NCBI RefSeq assembly: GCF_963576545.1
Contig: NC_083639.1
Location: 15,061,118 to 15,125,117 of the forward strand
Length of the DNA: 64,000 nucleotides
Source: Limanda limanda
Taxonomy: Eukaryota > Chordata > Actinopteri > Pleuronectiformes > Pleuronectidae
Direction of reading: 5' to 3'
Below, piece by piece: positions 49,598 to 64,000 of the stretch. The translations under genes were made by a program, and so were the position numbers. The notes beneath the pieces were generated by a model, which saw only the letters and a list, made by a program, of their open reading frames with translations, was not told where the DNA came from and did no database searches. Position 1 is the first letter of the stretch. The number at the start of each line of letters is the position of its first letter.

Positions 49598-52060
49598 TGA
49601 TCTGGATCAGAACTCCCCCCCCCTGCCAACTCCCACACCACTCCCTTGTTAAGTTGTGTGTGTGGTTATGTGTGTGTGGTTGTGTGTGTGTTTGCACACA
49701 CAGTGGGGTCAAAAGTCTACTGCCAAAATATTTTCATCATTTATTAAACTAGTACAGAGGATTGGTCAAATAATAGTTCTGTCAGGTACTGTTTTCACTG
49801 AAAGTCAGATTTCCACCGTTTGCCTTAATTACAGCTTGCACTGCATCGGTCCAGTATGAAATGTCTGGCAGAGTCTGAGAATTGAAATTAATCCAGCCTT
49901 GTTTGAGAGAACGCCGAAAGCGTTTCTGATGTTGCGTTACATTTTCACATTTTTTAAATGTGGAGCCAGAGGATCCATCATCTTCCTCACAGTTTAGAAA
50001 TGATGGCATGCTTCTGCAGAGTGGAGCAGTATTAGTTCATGGTCAGGGAGTGATTCATCATGGGCAAGAGTTCAGACAAGGAAAAACATCCACACACATT
50101 TTTTAGTTTCGTCCACATGTTCAACTTAAGGTTTTAATTTCCTGCTTTGCTTTCTCATGCAACCAGCTCCTCACATACTTTATTGTAAGTGGTTGGGTTG
50201 CAACCAGTCTGGCTGAGTCTAAACCATTATAGTTTTTTGCTGCAGCCAATTGATCTTTTAACTTTAGTTTTGTTTCACCAATTTGCATCTTGTATGCTGA
50301 CGCAGCACTTTCTGAAGATGCAGGGTTAGGTCTGAGTGGTCCCCATTGGGAGGAAAACAAAGGCAAACAGTCTGGCATTAGAACGAGTAACCATCACAAA
50401 AATGCAACATTGTGTAGGAACATACATGTGTTGATATTTGAAATTGAATTCAGCAATTATTTGAGATATCTTTCCATTACATATACCCGTAAATTAATTA
50501 TAGAAATCCCCCCCAACCCCCCCAAAAACAAATCACATTTTCAAGTTCTATATTATTTATTTGAAATCTATTCAATTTAAGTTAATTTTGGATTTTGATA
50601 AATGATGAAAACAAACTGTCTGTGTGGTGGTCTCTTGAACCCCACTGTATCTGGGCGGCTCTTTGTCTGCTGACACGTCAGTCTGTATGGTTTTGTGTTG
50701 AAAGACTGTCCTTTTATGTACATCTCAGTTGACGTCTTGTCCCTCTTAACTTCTCCCTTGTTTTCTCTGGGATGGCTCAGACGCTCTGGTTAATGGACAC
50801 TTTGTCGTGTCGACTTATCCACCAGATGATGAACTGGGCGTCTTGTCTCGTCAATGTCCCATGTCTGAATATCTCTGTCCCCCTTAACACCTTTCTATTC
50901 AACTTTGATGCAATCAACTTCAACTGATAACACACAGGCTACACTGTGCCCCCCCCTCCTGTACCTACCTTTACTTCTGTCCATCACATCTGTTCCTTCA
51001 TTGCTCCAAGCAGCGTCATTTGTTGTGGGGGTGAACAAGGTGAAGACCTTTGCTCACACCTCCTCCTAGACCTCTCTCTGCCTCTTAAACCTCAGGGCCT
51101 CTATAGATTTTCACCGAGAGAAAGAAAATAGTCATAGAGAAACCGAAGACAACAAACTGCAACTCACCGGCACCGTTTTTCTTATTTTCTGGGTGTTATT
51201 AGAGAGCAGAGAGTGAACTGAATTCTCCAAACCCAGCGCCAGCGTGTTTACACATGACTGAGTGTAGCTGTTGGTCCTGATTAGGGTTATTTGCAGTAGT
51301 TTTCTTCTTGGTAGGCTAGAGTCAAAATTGAAGAAAAAAAATCTACATACACCCGTAGGGACTTGGTCCGCAAGCCAGTGGTCACATTATTTTGCAATAG
51401 ATGTGAAAATGTTACATTTTGCGCTGTGACTCCAAATCATGCTTTAAATAGTGAAAACTGGACGTTGTTACTGTGCTGAATCACTTGCAAAGATCAACAG
51501 GGACAAAATCAACATGCCGCTTCGCTACACACGCATTTGAATGAATATGACACTGATTGCCTGTTATTTGTTTTTGTGTGTGTGTCTGTGTGTATCTACA
51601 TTAACTACTCATCCATTGACTGTGATGTCAGGGTTTTTATGTTCCTGTCTCTGTGGAATCGGTCTGTCACACGAATGAGTTTGCCCAAATGACCCTTTTG
51701 GGCTTTGTCCAGTCGAGAAAACATTCAGTGTGTTTTCCCTGTGCTGCTTCAGTGGGTCTGAATTCACTGAGAGATTTGACTGATTTAAAAAGAACACCCT
51801 CTGAGTATTAAACTTGTGAAGACACTGAACAGACAAATATGACCTGTATGGCATGGAGTAAACTACACGGGTGAGCTGGGCAACAGTTGTGGGTGAGAAT
51901 CATTTGCCCTGTTCAACAGGACGGACGGAGCACACCTTTGATTCACACAGCTGGATTTTATGCAAAGTTCAAAGAAAACCCCTGCGACTGCTCATGTTCA
52001 AGACTATGGAGCCATGGATGCATGTAGTGGATTTAACGCTGTTTGAATAAACTCTTAAAG
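49598..52060 (+). other. Probable ube2r2 3' UTR with poly(A) signal
   Basis: Follows the ube2r2 stop with no coding frame of note. AATAAA at 52,046-52,051 is the best-placed polyadenylation signal. A TIR-bearing repeat (49,701-50,647) lies within it. Confidence 0.5.
49701..50647. mobile_element. Tc1/mariner-like element remnant in ube2r2 3' UTR
   Basis: The left end reads CAGTGGGGTCAAAAG. The right end, reverse-complemented, reads CAGTGGGGTTCAAGAG. These inverted CAGTGGGGT termini are typical of Tc1/mariner elements in fish. TA follows the right end, but the expected TA on the left is CA. About 947 bp. No transposase motifs survive; an 85-codon minus frame at 50,121-50,378 has no recognised domain. 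Confidence 0.6.
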
Positions 52061-55000
52061 AGATTCCTTTTGGATTTTAATGTGAAGCCAAAGGAGAGGA
52101 ACACTTTCTCCCGGCCCGGCCGGCCGCTGAGCTTTAGCGGCTCACAGAGACTAGATTCTGTGCAGGACTCGGAGAGGAAGTCTCCTGAACCGGATCTTAC
52201 TTGGATTTGATATCAAGGCACAACAGGAAGTGGAGCGACGCCAGAGATTCTGAACTTTTATTAATGTGGTACCCATGTTTGCCCATTCATCACCATATAG
52301 AGAAGTGGAGTTATAGTCGGTAACAGAAAGAACCAATCTCATGTGTGCCTTCAAAAGGGATATTTTGTTATTTGGGTGAATATGCTTATTTGCTTTCTGG
52401 TGGCGAGTTACAGAGATCAATACCATCTCATGTCTGTCAAATATGAAGCTAGCAGTTAGCTTACCTAATCACAAAGACTGAAAATGTCCAGCAGTAACAA
52501 CATTCACAGCAGCACCAGTTCAGATTAGTGATTATTATATCGTCAACAACTTAGGAGCAAAGATTACAGTTTGTCATTTGTCATATACTTGTCGGGGTCT
52601 CTCTGCTCATAGCCTGACCACTGCTTTAAGCAAATCGTCCAGCACATAAAATGACATAAAACAAGTTTGGTTTAGATAGAAAAAGATGTTAGTGATTAAG
52701 CTGTAGGTGATAGGAGGCTCCTTTTGGGAATCATAGACAGGAGCAGGCTGCTTGCTGTGGCTTTATGTGGAGCAGGCAGCCAGGAGGAGAGCGCTATCAG
52801 TCTTCTCATCTAACTCCCTGACGAAAAGTGAGCACGCATATTTCTTCAGAATATTTAACTATTCCAATTTACTTTTAAAAACTAAAACTACAGCCAGCAG
52901 CAGATTAGTCTAGCTTGTCACAAAGTCTGGGACAGTACTGCATCTGTCCAAAGGTAACAACATTTACCAGCACTTTTTTAAGCTCACTAATTAATATATT
53001 GGTGGTAATTCAAAAAACAACATTGTATATTTATGTCTAGTAAAAAATTTCGCTGCCACATCATTTATCTGCGTTTTCTGAGAACCATGCTAGTGGTTTC
53101 CCTCTGTTTCCGGGCCTCGTGCTAAGCTAGGCTAACCTGCAGGCTTGCAGCAGCATCATATTTCACTGACATACATGAGAGTGGTTTCAATCTTTTCATC
53201 TAACTCTCAAGTTATCAAAGGGTGGCCCCCCCAAAATGTGGATTTTCTGCTTTTAAAGCCAAGTTTTTGCCTCTGATTGCAAGTTAAAAGTCTGAATCTG
53301 CATCATTGTTTTTGTTAGAGTAAAATCCGGGCGTATTACAGCCCTCACATTAGTAATTGAATGATCAGTCTAGAGCTCTGCGATATTAGAATCATCCACT
53401 TAAATGTTTGCCTTGGGTTTAATAAGGAGTGCAGGTGTAGCAAAGATAAGGAGGGACGGGGATTCCCAAACTCAACCCAAGTAATGACACACACTAAAAA
53501 TGGATCACAGTCTAAGATATTGAGATATTATTCTATACACACTGTTACGTACAAAAGAGACTGAATGACATCATATTGTTCATCTAATCCGTGTGTGTGA
53601 GCATGTGTGTGCACAGTTGTGTGTTTTTTGAACTTTGGGGGGGGGGGGGGGGGGAGGAGGACACTGTGCTGTCTCCCTGAGGCTTTTGCACAGTCACACA
53701 TGTAATGGACTGAACTGTCCCCAATGCTACCACTAGCGTGTACACACCTATCGATGTTAATGCTGTCCTTGTTGGTTTCATCTTTGATTTCATTTCATTA
53801 TTTTTCCTCCAAATTTTGCGTTTGTGAGGATGCAAACGTCACTCATAAAGTTTCTATTGTTAAAAAAAAAAAAAAAAAAACATTGTTGGGTTTGTTTTGC
53901 GAAATTGCTTTGGTATCTGTTGCTAAGCCTACATGTCATGCAGAACAGGCAACGCAGCGACCTGGTATTTGGGGTAGAATTAGGAGTGATATGCAAGTGG
54001 AGGGATTTCAGTTATTGTGGTTAAGTTGGAAAATGATTCAAAAATAAATCAGTATGTCATTAAAAAATGCTGGAAGGGTTTCACTTTATTCTGCCATTGA
54101 TAGTAATTGTAATTAGTGTGCTATTGAAAATGTATTCGCTTAAAGCTTGGTTCACAGTAACTGCTGGATAACTTCAGATATCTATATCATGTATGTCTCA
54201 TTGAGTTAATTTGACTAACACATAATACTAGAAAGATCCCATTTATAATCCTACAGCACCGTGTTTCAAGGAATGATTGCCTTGTTGTTGTGGATAATCC
54301 ATAGATCTCAGTGTGAACAGCTCTTAATTGGAACTACTTCCCACTCACCTATGAAACAGCATGACATTTTTCCCCGAGAGTCGCTGCTGCTGGATTTTAA
54401 AATATAATTACATTTTTGAGATTTGTGCACTACATTAAAAATCTCCCATGCGCTTTACTCCCCTACTTTGTACTCAAATGACCTTTAAAACTCTTTTATG
54501 GCTGGTTTATTAAAACATAATGGTCCATAACTGCACCCAATTTAAAACAAATGACAATGAATGCATTTAATGTATTCAAAGATATTCAATAACTCATAGA
54601 AAGACGACAGAAAAAACTACCATGAAGACAGATAGTGGTTTTAATTTAGTATAAGCTGTCTCCTATCTTTGAATGCAGGAATTTCCAAGCGTCATAATTA
54701 CTGGGTCAACTATGGCGTGGTGATTTTCAAAGCAATATTCCAACTTGGACTGCCATAGTATTTATAAAGTTATTTTCATACTCTGTGTGTCTCCAGTAAA
54801 TCTAATGGCCACTGAGGGGAAGTTCACTGACCTCCACTTACTGGGTTTCCCATGTTCTTATAGTAGCCATTAGTTAATTGAAGTGAGGGCTTCTGTTCTG
54901 CTGTGCGATTAAAAGAGCACATTTAATTAATCTTATCTCATCCCTTCAGCAGAGGCCATCTGTAACTCCGCAGAGTGAAGTCCAAAGCATAACAAGCACC

Positions 55001-55605
55001 TATATATAGAACAATGAGGCATTATGCTAATCACTATCGGGTAAAGGTTGTATGTACCATTCAATTTCAGCTTTAGGTTTTAAGAGAACAAGCAGTTGGA
55101 TAGAATTGATGTGTGTGTGTTACTTTTTAGGTTTTGACTGTGTTGATATAGTATAGTTTGATCACACAGCGCTGCTGGAGTATTGTCCAGTATGTTGAGC
55201 TGACTGAATTGAAACATTTCCATTCTTGTAATACCGAGTCTCCACATCAAACCACTGGACGTCATATTTGAAATGACCCAATTCCTTTCCTTTGGTCATT
55301 TCTTCACAGTAGTTGAGGAAAACTGCATAGTTATTAGGGTAGTACAGCTTGTGATATGATATGTAACTTTGTTGTTTATAATAAAATAGGGCCGCCCATT
55401 GTTAATGATCCTAAATTAATTAAAGTAGAATCACTGTATAATAACAATTTATTACCATCATTTGTTACGTAATAAAATTGTCTCGTCCACTGGCTGTTCT
55501 CATTTGCGACAGAGACAGCCATATCTCAATTTTGCTATGAAGTTGAGAGCTGGAAAGAAATGCCTGAGAGCTGTTACTGAACTCAAAGGTCATAAGAGGT
55601 GAGTT
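52061..55605. other. Intergenic sequence, no gene seen
   Basis: Contains a hairpin-like GCCGCTGAGCTTTAGCGGC near 52,121, an 18-G run near 53,637 and a poly-A run near 53,862. Short frames have no similarity to known proteins. Confidence 0.5.
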
Positions 55606-55720
55606 TGTTTTTTTTTCATTGTTTTTATTGCAGTTTTTTGTTTCCATTCAACAAACAAACAGTGTCTACAAAACTAGACACAAAACAAAACAAACATAAA
55701 ACATACATGACAGCTCTATT
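55606..55720 (-). mobile_element. Short 5'-truncated LINE tail with 11-bp target duplication
   Basis: Flanked by AGAGGTGAGTT at 55,595-55,605 and 55,721-55,731. On the minus strand it ends in AATGAAAAAAAAAACA, an A-rich tail, and resembles an L1 3' end (compare the element at 15,945). It lies downstream of nudt2, possibly in its 3' UTR. Confidence 0.65.
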
Positions 55721-55731
55721 AGAGGTGAGTT

Positions 55732-56402
55732 GCTACAGCCTGTGGTGTTGTACATCGTTGTGAAAAGAAAAATATTTATTTTCTCCAACCTGTGATAGAT
55801 CTACTTTTATTTCTTCCACTTACTTTATCACTTGACACTACTACCCGAGAATTGGATGCTGGTATCTGTTCTGTGAGTGTGAGATCCTTTGCATCTCTTT
55901 TCTTTGAATGTTAAATAATTGATTTTAGTTATTTAGAATCAGAATGTCAGACAAAACTTGTTGATTTCAACCACAGACAGTAGGAGAAGAATTACCACAT
56001 ATCTTCATCTTTATGCCATTTTACTGACCCTTAGAGGGATAAAGAGTCCAAGTGAGAGTTTCAGTGTAATAACATTCAGATCAGCATCATGTATGCTTTA
56101 ATACTGTTACACATGAGTTCAACGACATAAATAATCATGTGTTTGTGCAGTGACTCGCATCAAATCAGTGATCTGATTTTCAACCGTTGATTCATACCAG
56201 CTGTGTTTTCACTTAAGACTGCACAGCACAGACAAAATACAGTTCATTCAGAAAAGAGACAACATTATTCTGTTGCATGAATTAAAAGCAGTGCTTTCAG
56301 ACTGGATGCCAAAAGAGATGATGTTTCAACATGCCAGTTGACACATCATCTTGAATGCCATCTCTGTAAGCATCCTCTCTGTTCAGCCTAAACCCTGCCA
56401 CA
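55732..56402 (-). other. Probable nudt2 3' UTR
   Basis: Non-coding. A minus-strand AATAAA (plus TTTATT at 55,775-55,780) could be the nudt2 polyadenylation signal. Confidence 0.4.
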
Positions 56403-59548
<3,146 letters not shown>

Positions 59549-59562
59549 AGTCTGACAGAGCT

Positions 59563-61161
59563 ATGGGGGAGAAGGAGCAGGCTACTGGAGGGCCTCATTT
59601 CGTGGGGACAAAAGATGAACTGATTGCTGCAAGGCGCTCGTTCAGAACACTGGAGGGTCGGGACATACTTATCGTCTACCAACAGGGAGTGTTCTATGCT
59701 TTGGATTCTTACTGTTATCGTGAGTGGGGTTGTTTTCATGCTGAACATAAAGCACCTGTCATTTATTTGGCACCGAGTGTGACCTTTATGCTCCAGTTAC
59801 CTCCACCAAGCAGGATATGATTTCACCCCTGACCTTGTTATTGTTTGTCAGAAGGATTATGCAAAAACTAAACTTGGTGTTACGATTTGGCACGGATCCT
59901 GACAAAAGGCTGGGACCGAGAATATATTTTTTAACTTTCTTTAACATCGGGAGAGAGGGCATTTTTCACCAATATCTTAGGGAATAATTCATGAAACTTG
60001 ATGACGAAACTGTTAAAAGGACGGGGTTATTGGTCAGGGCTGTAAATATAAAGTATTTCAATATAAAGGCCCATTCTAGGGTAAATAAAACAACAATTTG
60101 TATAATTTAGATGAAAAACACTCGTGAAAACATACCTAGGATTATTTTACATTAAATTTCTGTCTATAGATCCCTCTCACATAAATCTTACACACTGGAC
60201 CTTTCAAAAGTTGTTTTTAAATATTGTGTGATTGGGCCTCCAGATTTTTTACAGGAAATGATTCAAGGATCTTAATGAAAAGAATCCGGCATATTCAGGG
60301 GACTGGTTCCTATGAGTGTGTGCAATATTTAATAGCAACTATTAAACCACTAGTACAAAACAATGTGAATTTTCATTGGGATTATGAAAGTTGATAACAT
60401 AAACAGACATCCTGTGATCACTTCAAAAATATTTTGCTGCTAATAGAAATCCTGTCATGGGGTACTTAACAACAGGCTCCCTTAAGTTGTTATATGTCGC
60501 ACATTTGACGTCAAATCACCTCACAAAGTACAGTATGTGCAGTCAGCAGCATGCTAGTGTGCTTAGTCTGTAACACACTGCTCCTTTATGGTTCCTACAG
60601 ATGCTGGGGCGATGCTGCAGAATGGAGACATTGAGGTGAGGTTAACATTCGACTCAAGAGAATTAAAAAAAAATATCATTAAAGATTCTTTTTTTTTCAT
60701 GTATTCACACACTATTCCATCTGCATTAAAAACCCTTAATTGTAAATACTGAGCTCAGGCCTGTGGGAATGCAGTATTTCAGAAATCAAACCTGCATAAT
60801 ATTAAATATTATAATTAAAATGTCAAAGAAGTAACACTTCCGTTGTTTACCTGTTTTCTCCGAACACGCATAGGAAATTGATGGCAAGCTGTGCATAATT
60901 TGTCCAAATCACAAGTACAAGATCTCCCTTGCCCAGGGGGAGGGCATTTACAAGGGCACAGACCCCGGGCAAAAGCCACCTGTGCCCAGATGGTACTCCA
61001 AGGGCGTGAAGCAGCGGACCCACATGGTCACCGAGACCGACGGGAAAGTCTACGTCCAGCTCTCCGCGGCAACAGGCTGGATCGACTCAGACTACTACCA
61101 GGGAGAAAAGGGCAAAGTGGAAAGGGCCAAAGCCAGGGCTGCTGAGAAGAAAACCTCCTGA
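59563..61161 (+). CDS. rfesd: Rieske Fe-S domain-containing protein
   Basis: Three coding exons: 59,563-59,719; 60,601-60,635; 60,874-61,161, encoding 159 residues (human about 157 as recalled). The Rieske [2Fe-2S] ligands are present: C51-x-H53 (CYH, formed across the first splice) and C74-P-N-H77, separated by 20 residues. The remainder (YKISLAQGEGIYKG, RWYSKGVKQRTH) matches RFESD. Function in animals is poorly known; a small soluble Rieske electron-transfer or redox protein. The first coding exon begins after acceptor CTCTCAACAG at 59,548, so a non-coding exon lies upstream. Exon 2 is only 35 bases. Intact. Confidence 0.93.
59803..60020 (+). repeat. Dispersed repeat (GCAAAAACT type) in rfesd intron 1
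   Basis: CCTCCACCAAGCAGG, TTATTGTTTGTCAG and AGGATTATGCAAAAACT align with the copies at 26.9 and 45.5 kb. Confidence 0.5.
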
Positions 61162-62217
61162 TGGTGTAACACATGGATGCAGATGCCATTTTCAGTCTCT
61201 CTTTTTTAATCTCCCCTCATTTCCTCCAACAGATGTGTGTATAAAGAGGATGTCAGGTATCAATATAACACTTGAATCTGAATCTTCTTTATTTTGGGAG
61301 AATTTAGAGTTTTTGATTGTTCTCATTGTGGTTTACTACTTGACAACAGATATTAAAATGTTTTCCTACAAGATCGGGTCAAATATTTCCATCTTTCACT
61401 GACGCCCAGGGCCCACTGGTGCATCCCTTTACATGTCAATACTCTGTGTACTGTGCAAACACATGGATAAATCAATAGGATGAAATGTTTTAAGCTGATC
61501 AATAATGCCCTCAAGCGGAGAAGGGTTAATGCAAAATGTAAAGATCCTTCCACAGTAGCAACCACTTCTTGTAATAGCCATGTCTGCATATTGCCTCATA
61601 TGTAATATCAGGAAGCAGGTACCTCTGGCCACAGCCTGCACAGGTTCAATCATTTGGGGGTTATGTTGTGACGTGGGTCGGGTCCACTGGAAATAATCCC
61701 TACAAACAAACCAAAATGTAATAAAATAAAAAACAACAGCAGCAGCCACAGACAGGCACTGCGGGTGGGAGGCTATCCTGTCCTGACCCTCATCAACCCT
61801 CATGAGCAGTCTGCTGCACAGAGGGTGGAGCTGTTTAAGGTTTTGGTGTGAACAACAGGTTATTCTACTTTAAAAGAATTGCTGCACATTTTCATGAATT
61901 TGATCATTTGCGCTCTTGCTGAGAGATGAGATCCGCAGCAGTCTGGTGACTTTATGATCTGAAATCAGCAGCATTAGCTAACAACACAGACTAGAGGCAG
62001 CGGTTGTGCCACTATATTACATTGGAGGGTGGTTGCTTTATAAATCTGGAGTCTTCCTCATTCACTGAAAAGGATCAGTAGCAATGGAGGAACCTTCTTG
62101 CTCCCCGGCCACTCTTCAGTGACAGCTAATATTCATTCCATTTTTATGATGTCCTCCCCTTTTCTCAGACTACTGTCTTTTCCTTTATTCCCTTTTATTT
62201 ATTTTCCTTTATTTTCC
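61162..62217 (+). other. rfesd 3' UTR and downstream sequence
   Basis: No further gene. AATAAA at 61,720-61,725 and an ATTAAA near 61,351 are candidate polyadenylation signals for rfesd. Confidence 0.4.
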
Positions 62218-62322
62218 TTCTCCCTCCCTCCCTCCCTCCCTCTCTTTCTTTCTTTTTATTTGCTTTTTCCTTGACACGCACACACACATATACTTACACA
62301 CACATACACACACGCACACCTG
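62218..62322. repeat. (CCCT)n and (CA)n simple repeats
   Basis: A CCCT/TTTC tract at about 62,218-62,256 is followed by an imperfect CA run to about 62,320. Confidence 0.8.
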
Positions 62323-62929
62323 GACACGCCAGCATCAAGCCAACCGATGATAACTATATTCAGTTTTACTGTTTTTTATTTGTATTTGTACTGTACTGTC
62401 CTCTGTGTTATGAAAGGGTTCTGTATGTACTTTCTATTCCCTGGTGCATTATGGAAATTATTCTTTCTGCTGACATTCAGCATTTTATATACGATGAGAA
62501 GTTATATAAAAATCCCATAAATGGGCAAAATGATTTAATTTCCTAACCACCCTCTCCTTGAGCTTGATGTAAAATGTCACGGTATCAAGGAGACGTGATG
62601 GAGTATCTACAAGGAGTCGCGAGGTGCAGAGGAACTCAAACTGCACTAGAACAACTTTATTAAAAACACAAGACACGTACACTCTCAGTGCTGTTTGCCT
62701 TTTCAGGTTATACAGAGGCAACATGTAAACATAAATCTCTTCAGTGGTTTTTGTGTGATCAGATGGGGAAGAAATCACAACATACCTGGTGGAAGTAACT
62801 ACCAAAGCCATGCAGAAGACATACAGATATGCTCCATCTCTCCAATATTTGTCAAAATTTGTACTGATATAATATGTAGTGTCGTGTATTCACTAGAGTT
62901 AATGACTTTAGCATGTGCTTAAATACAAT
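62323..62929. other. Non-coding sequence, no gene seen
   Basis: The word TGTCACGGTATCAAGG near 62,575 could be a retroelement end, but no partner was found. The short frames have no domains. Confidence 0.35.
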
Positions 62930-63351
62930 GACAGGCTGATATATATGATGCTTATCTTCGTGACTCTCAGACATTCCCAGAGAATCCTCCAGATCTTTAT
63001 TCAAGGAGGTCTGTCCCTCTTTGGAAAGACCTTTTACCTAGGGAATGACCTCTGACAAGAAAAGGGACGGTCCTTGACCAATGCATTTTCATCTTCATGT
63101 GCAAAACAACTCCTTATTTAGGCTGAAGCCCTGTTGTGTGATGTCATGTTATCTCTAGTTTTGGGGTCCCACCTCCCACCTATAAAACTTCTTGCCCTGC
63201 AGGGGCAAGACAGATTTCACCATTTTGGCCTGGGTGATTTCTCCAAGTTCCGGAGCTTGTCTTGACCTGTACTGCTGTTGTTTAATAAACATCATTTTAC
63301 TTGTAAGTACTGGGTCCGCGGTCCTTTCCTTCATCATCAACTTCTACAACA
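62930..63351 (+). mobile_element. LTR-like segment, start uncertain
   Basis: Shows LTR order on the plus strand: TATA-like CCTATAAAACTT (near 63,178), then AATAAAC (near 63,284), then an end at CTACAACA followed by CGGCGACCTC, a position and sequence resembling a primer-binding site. No matching second LTR, internal region or target duplication is visible in the window. Confidence 0.45.
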
Positions 63352-64000
63352 ACACGGCGACCTCTCGGCCGACCAGAATACACGTCAGTAGCAACACTCA
63401 AATTTAGCCTAATTTAACACATCTGTTGTAAAGGTTTTATAGTTGTTGTGCAGCATTATTCATTGCATACATCCAGCTCTCGTGTTCCTTTCACGCACTG
63501 CAACTTATTTGAGTTCTATCCTTTCTTAACCATTTGATGTAAAAGGTGCAGACAGCCTGTCACATTCCCATTCTTCCTCTGCTCCTGTGCCGAACGTGCA
63601 GGGTGAAACTGTGACATGGTCCCATGACTGGTAGAGCCATGGGTTGAGCACACGTGGGGCGGGTGTGATAGTGCTGCTGTGTGTGTGTATGCATGATGCT
63701 GGTCTGGCCTGCAGTGCTCTCACCACACGGGCTGGGGGGGGAGGGGGGACCTCGGCCTGCGTGACGCTTGGAATACAATCAAGAAGCGCTCAGAGCCGTG
63801 GGTTACATGCACCAAGGGGGGGGGGGGCTGAGTTACTGCACATTAAATATTAAAATGTGATTATGTAGGGAAAAAATGAGAATCCTGATACGGGACGGAG
63901 AGCATTAATGCGCAGGTGGTCATTTGCTGCAGGTCAAGTGGAGGGTGGCTGTTTGTCAGGATGAGGAGCAGACTGTCGGGGGGGCAGCTGCTTAGCTGGG
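63352..64000. other. Non-coding sequence at window end
   Basis: G-rich runs near 63,735, 63,818 and 63,978, and a short GT run near 63,680. No gene recognised up to the edge. Confidence 0.4.

Noticed and set aside
52115..52145. Short GC-rich hairpin as a terminator or microRNA
   Set aside because: The stem is only about six to eight pairs; too short for a microRNA precursor, and intrinsic terminators do not apply here.

Overview
The window is nuclear DNA from a ray-finned fish, most likely a percomorph. Genes are split by GT-AG introns, there are CA and TA microsatellites, and the repeats are of fish type: a tRNA-derived SINE, L1 and CR1/L2-like LINEs, hAT and CACTA DNA transposons, and solo LTRs. 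Five conserved vertebrate genes can be read exon by exon. No bacterial or phage system, CRISPR array or operon is present.

Bases 1-24,500 are a nested transposon landscape. From about 0.8 to 12.8 kb lies a broken CACTA/EnSpm-type (CMC) element. It has a promoter and 5' UTR, a C2H2 zinc-finger exon, a DDE transposase with recognisable D, D and E motifs, and a second gene of the fish 'SAMD3-like' multicopy family. It is interrupted by a duplicated piece of itself, an 822-bp hAT element with 7/8-matching 8-bp target duplications and a 478-bp solo LTR with a perfect 6-bp duplication. Between its zinc-finger and transposase exons is a tandem duplication in which one copy received a SINE and the other a 651-bp solo LTR.

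From about 12.9 to 21.7 kb, on the minus strand, is a decayed F-box/leucine-rich-repeat gene. Its exons are cut by a 942-bp DNA transposon, a 494-bp insertion and a 100-bp piece of the 18S rRNA 5' end. A second copy of its 3' end is embedded in a split SINE and carries a truncated L1. Its first intron holds a 21-bp minisatellite and a LINE with an intact endonuclease/reverse-transcriptase frame. The single 1,412-codon frame joining F-box, minisatellite and LINE is best read as run-through of a splice donor, not as one protein. A second, inverted copy of the 942-bp transposon follows at 22.6-23.6 kb.

Bases 24.5-64 kb are ordinary genic sequence: dcaf12 (minus, 9 coding exons), ubap1 (minus, 6 coding exons plus a likely non-coding first exon), ube2r2 (plus, 5 coding exons), nudt2 (minus, 2 coding exons) and rfesd (plus, 3 coding exons). 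DCAF12, UBAP1, NUDT2 and UBE2R2 are neighbours on human 9p13, so the linkage is old; RFESD is elsewhere in human. Three of the products act in ubiquitin biology: a CUL4 substrate receptor, an ESCRT-I ubiquitin-binding subunit and a Cdc34-type E2. The rest is introns, UTRs and scattered repeats.

The most interesting readings are: a transposase stop codon that, after the predicted splice, overlaps the start codon of the second CACTA gene as ATGA; the 18S rRNA fragment captured in an F-box exon; and the open frame running from F-box exon through minisatellite into LINE.
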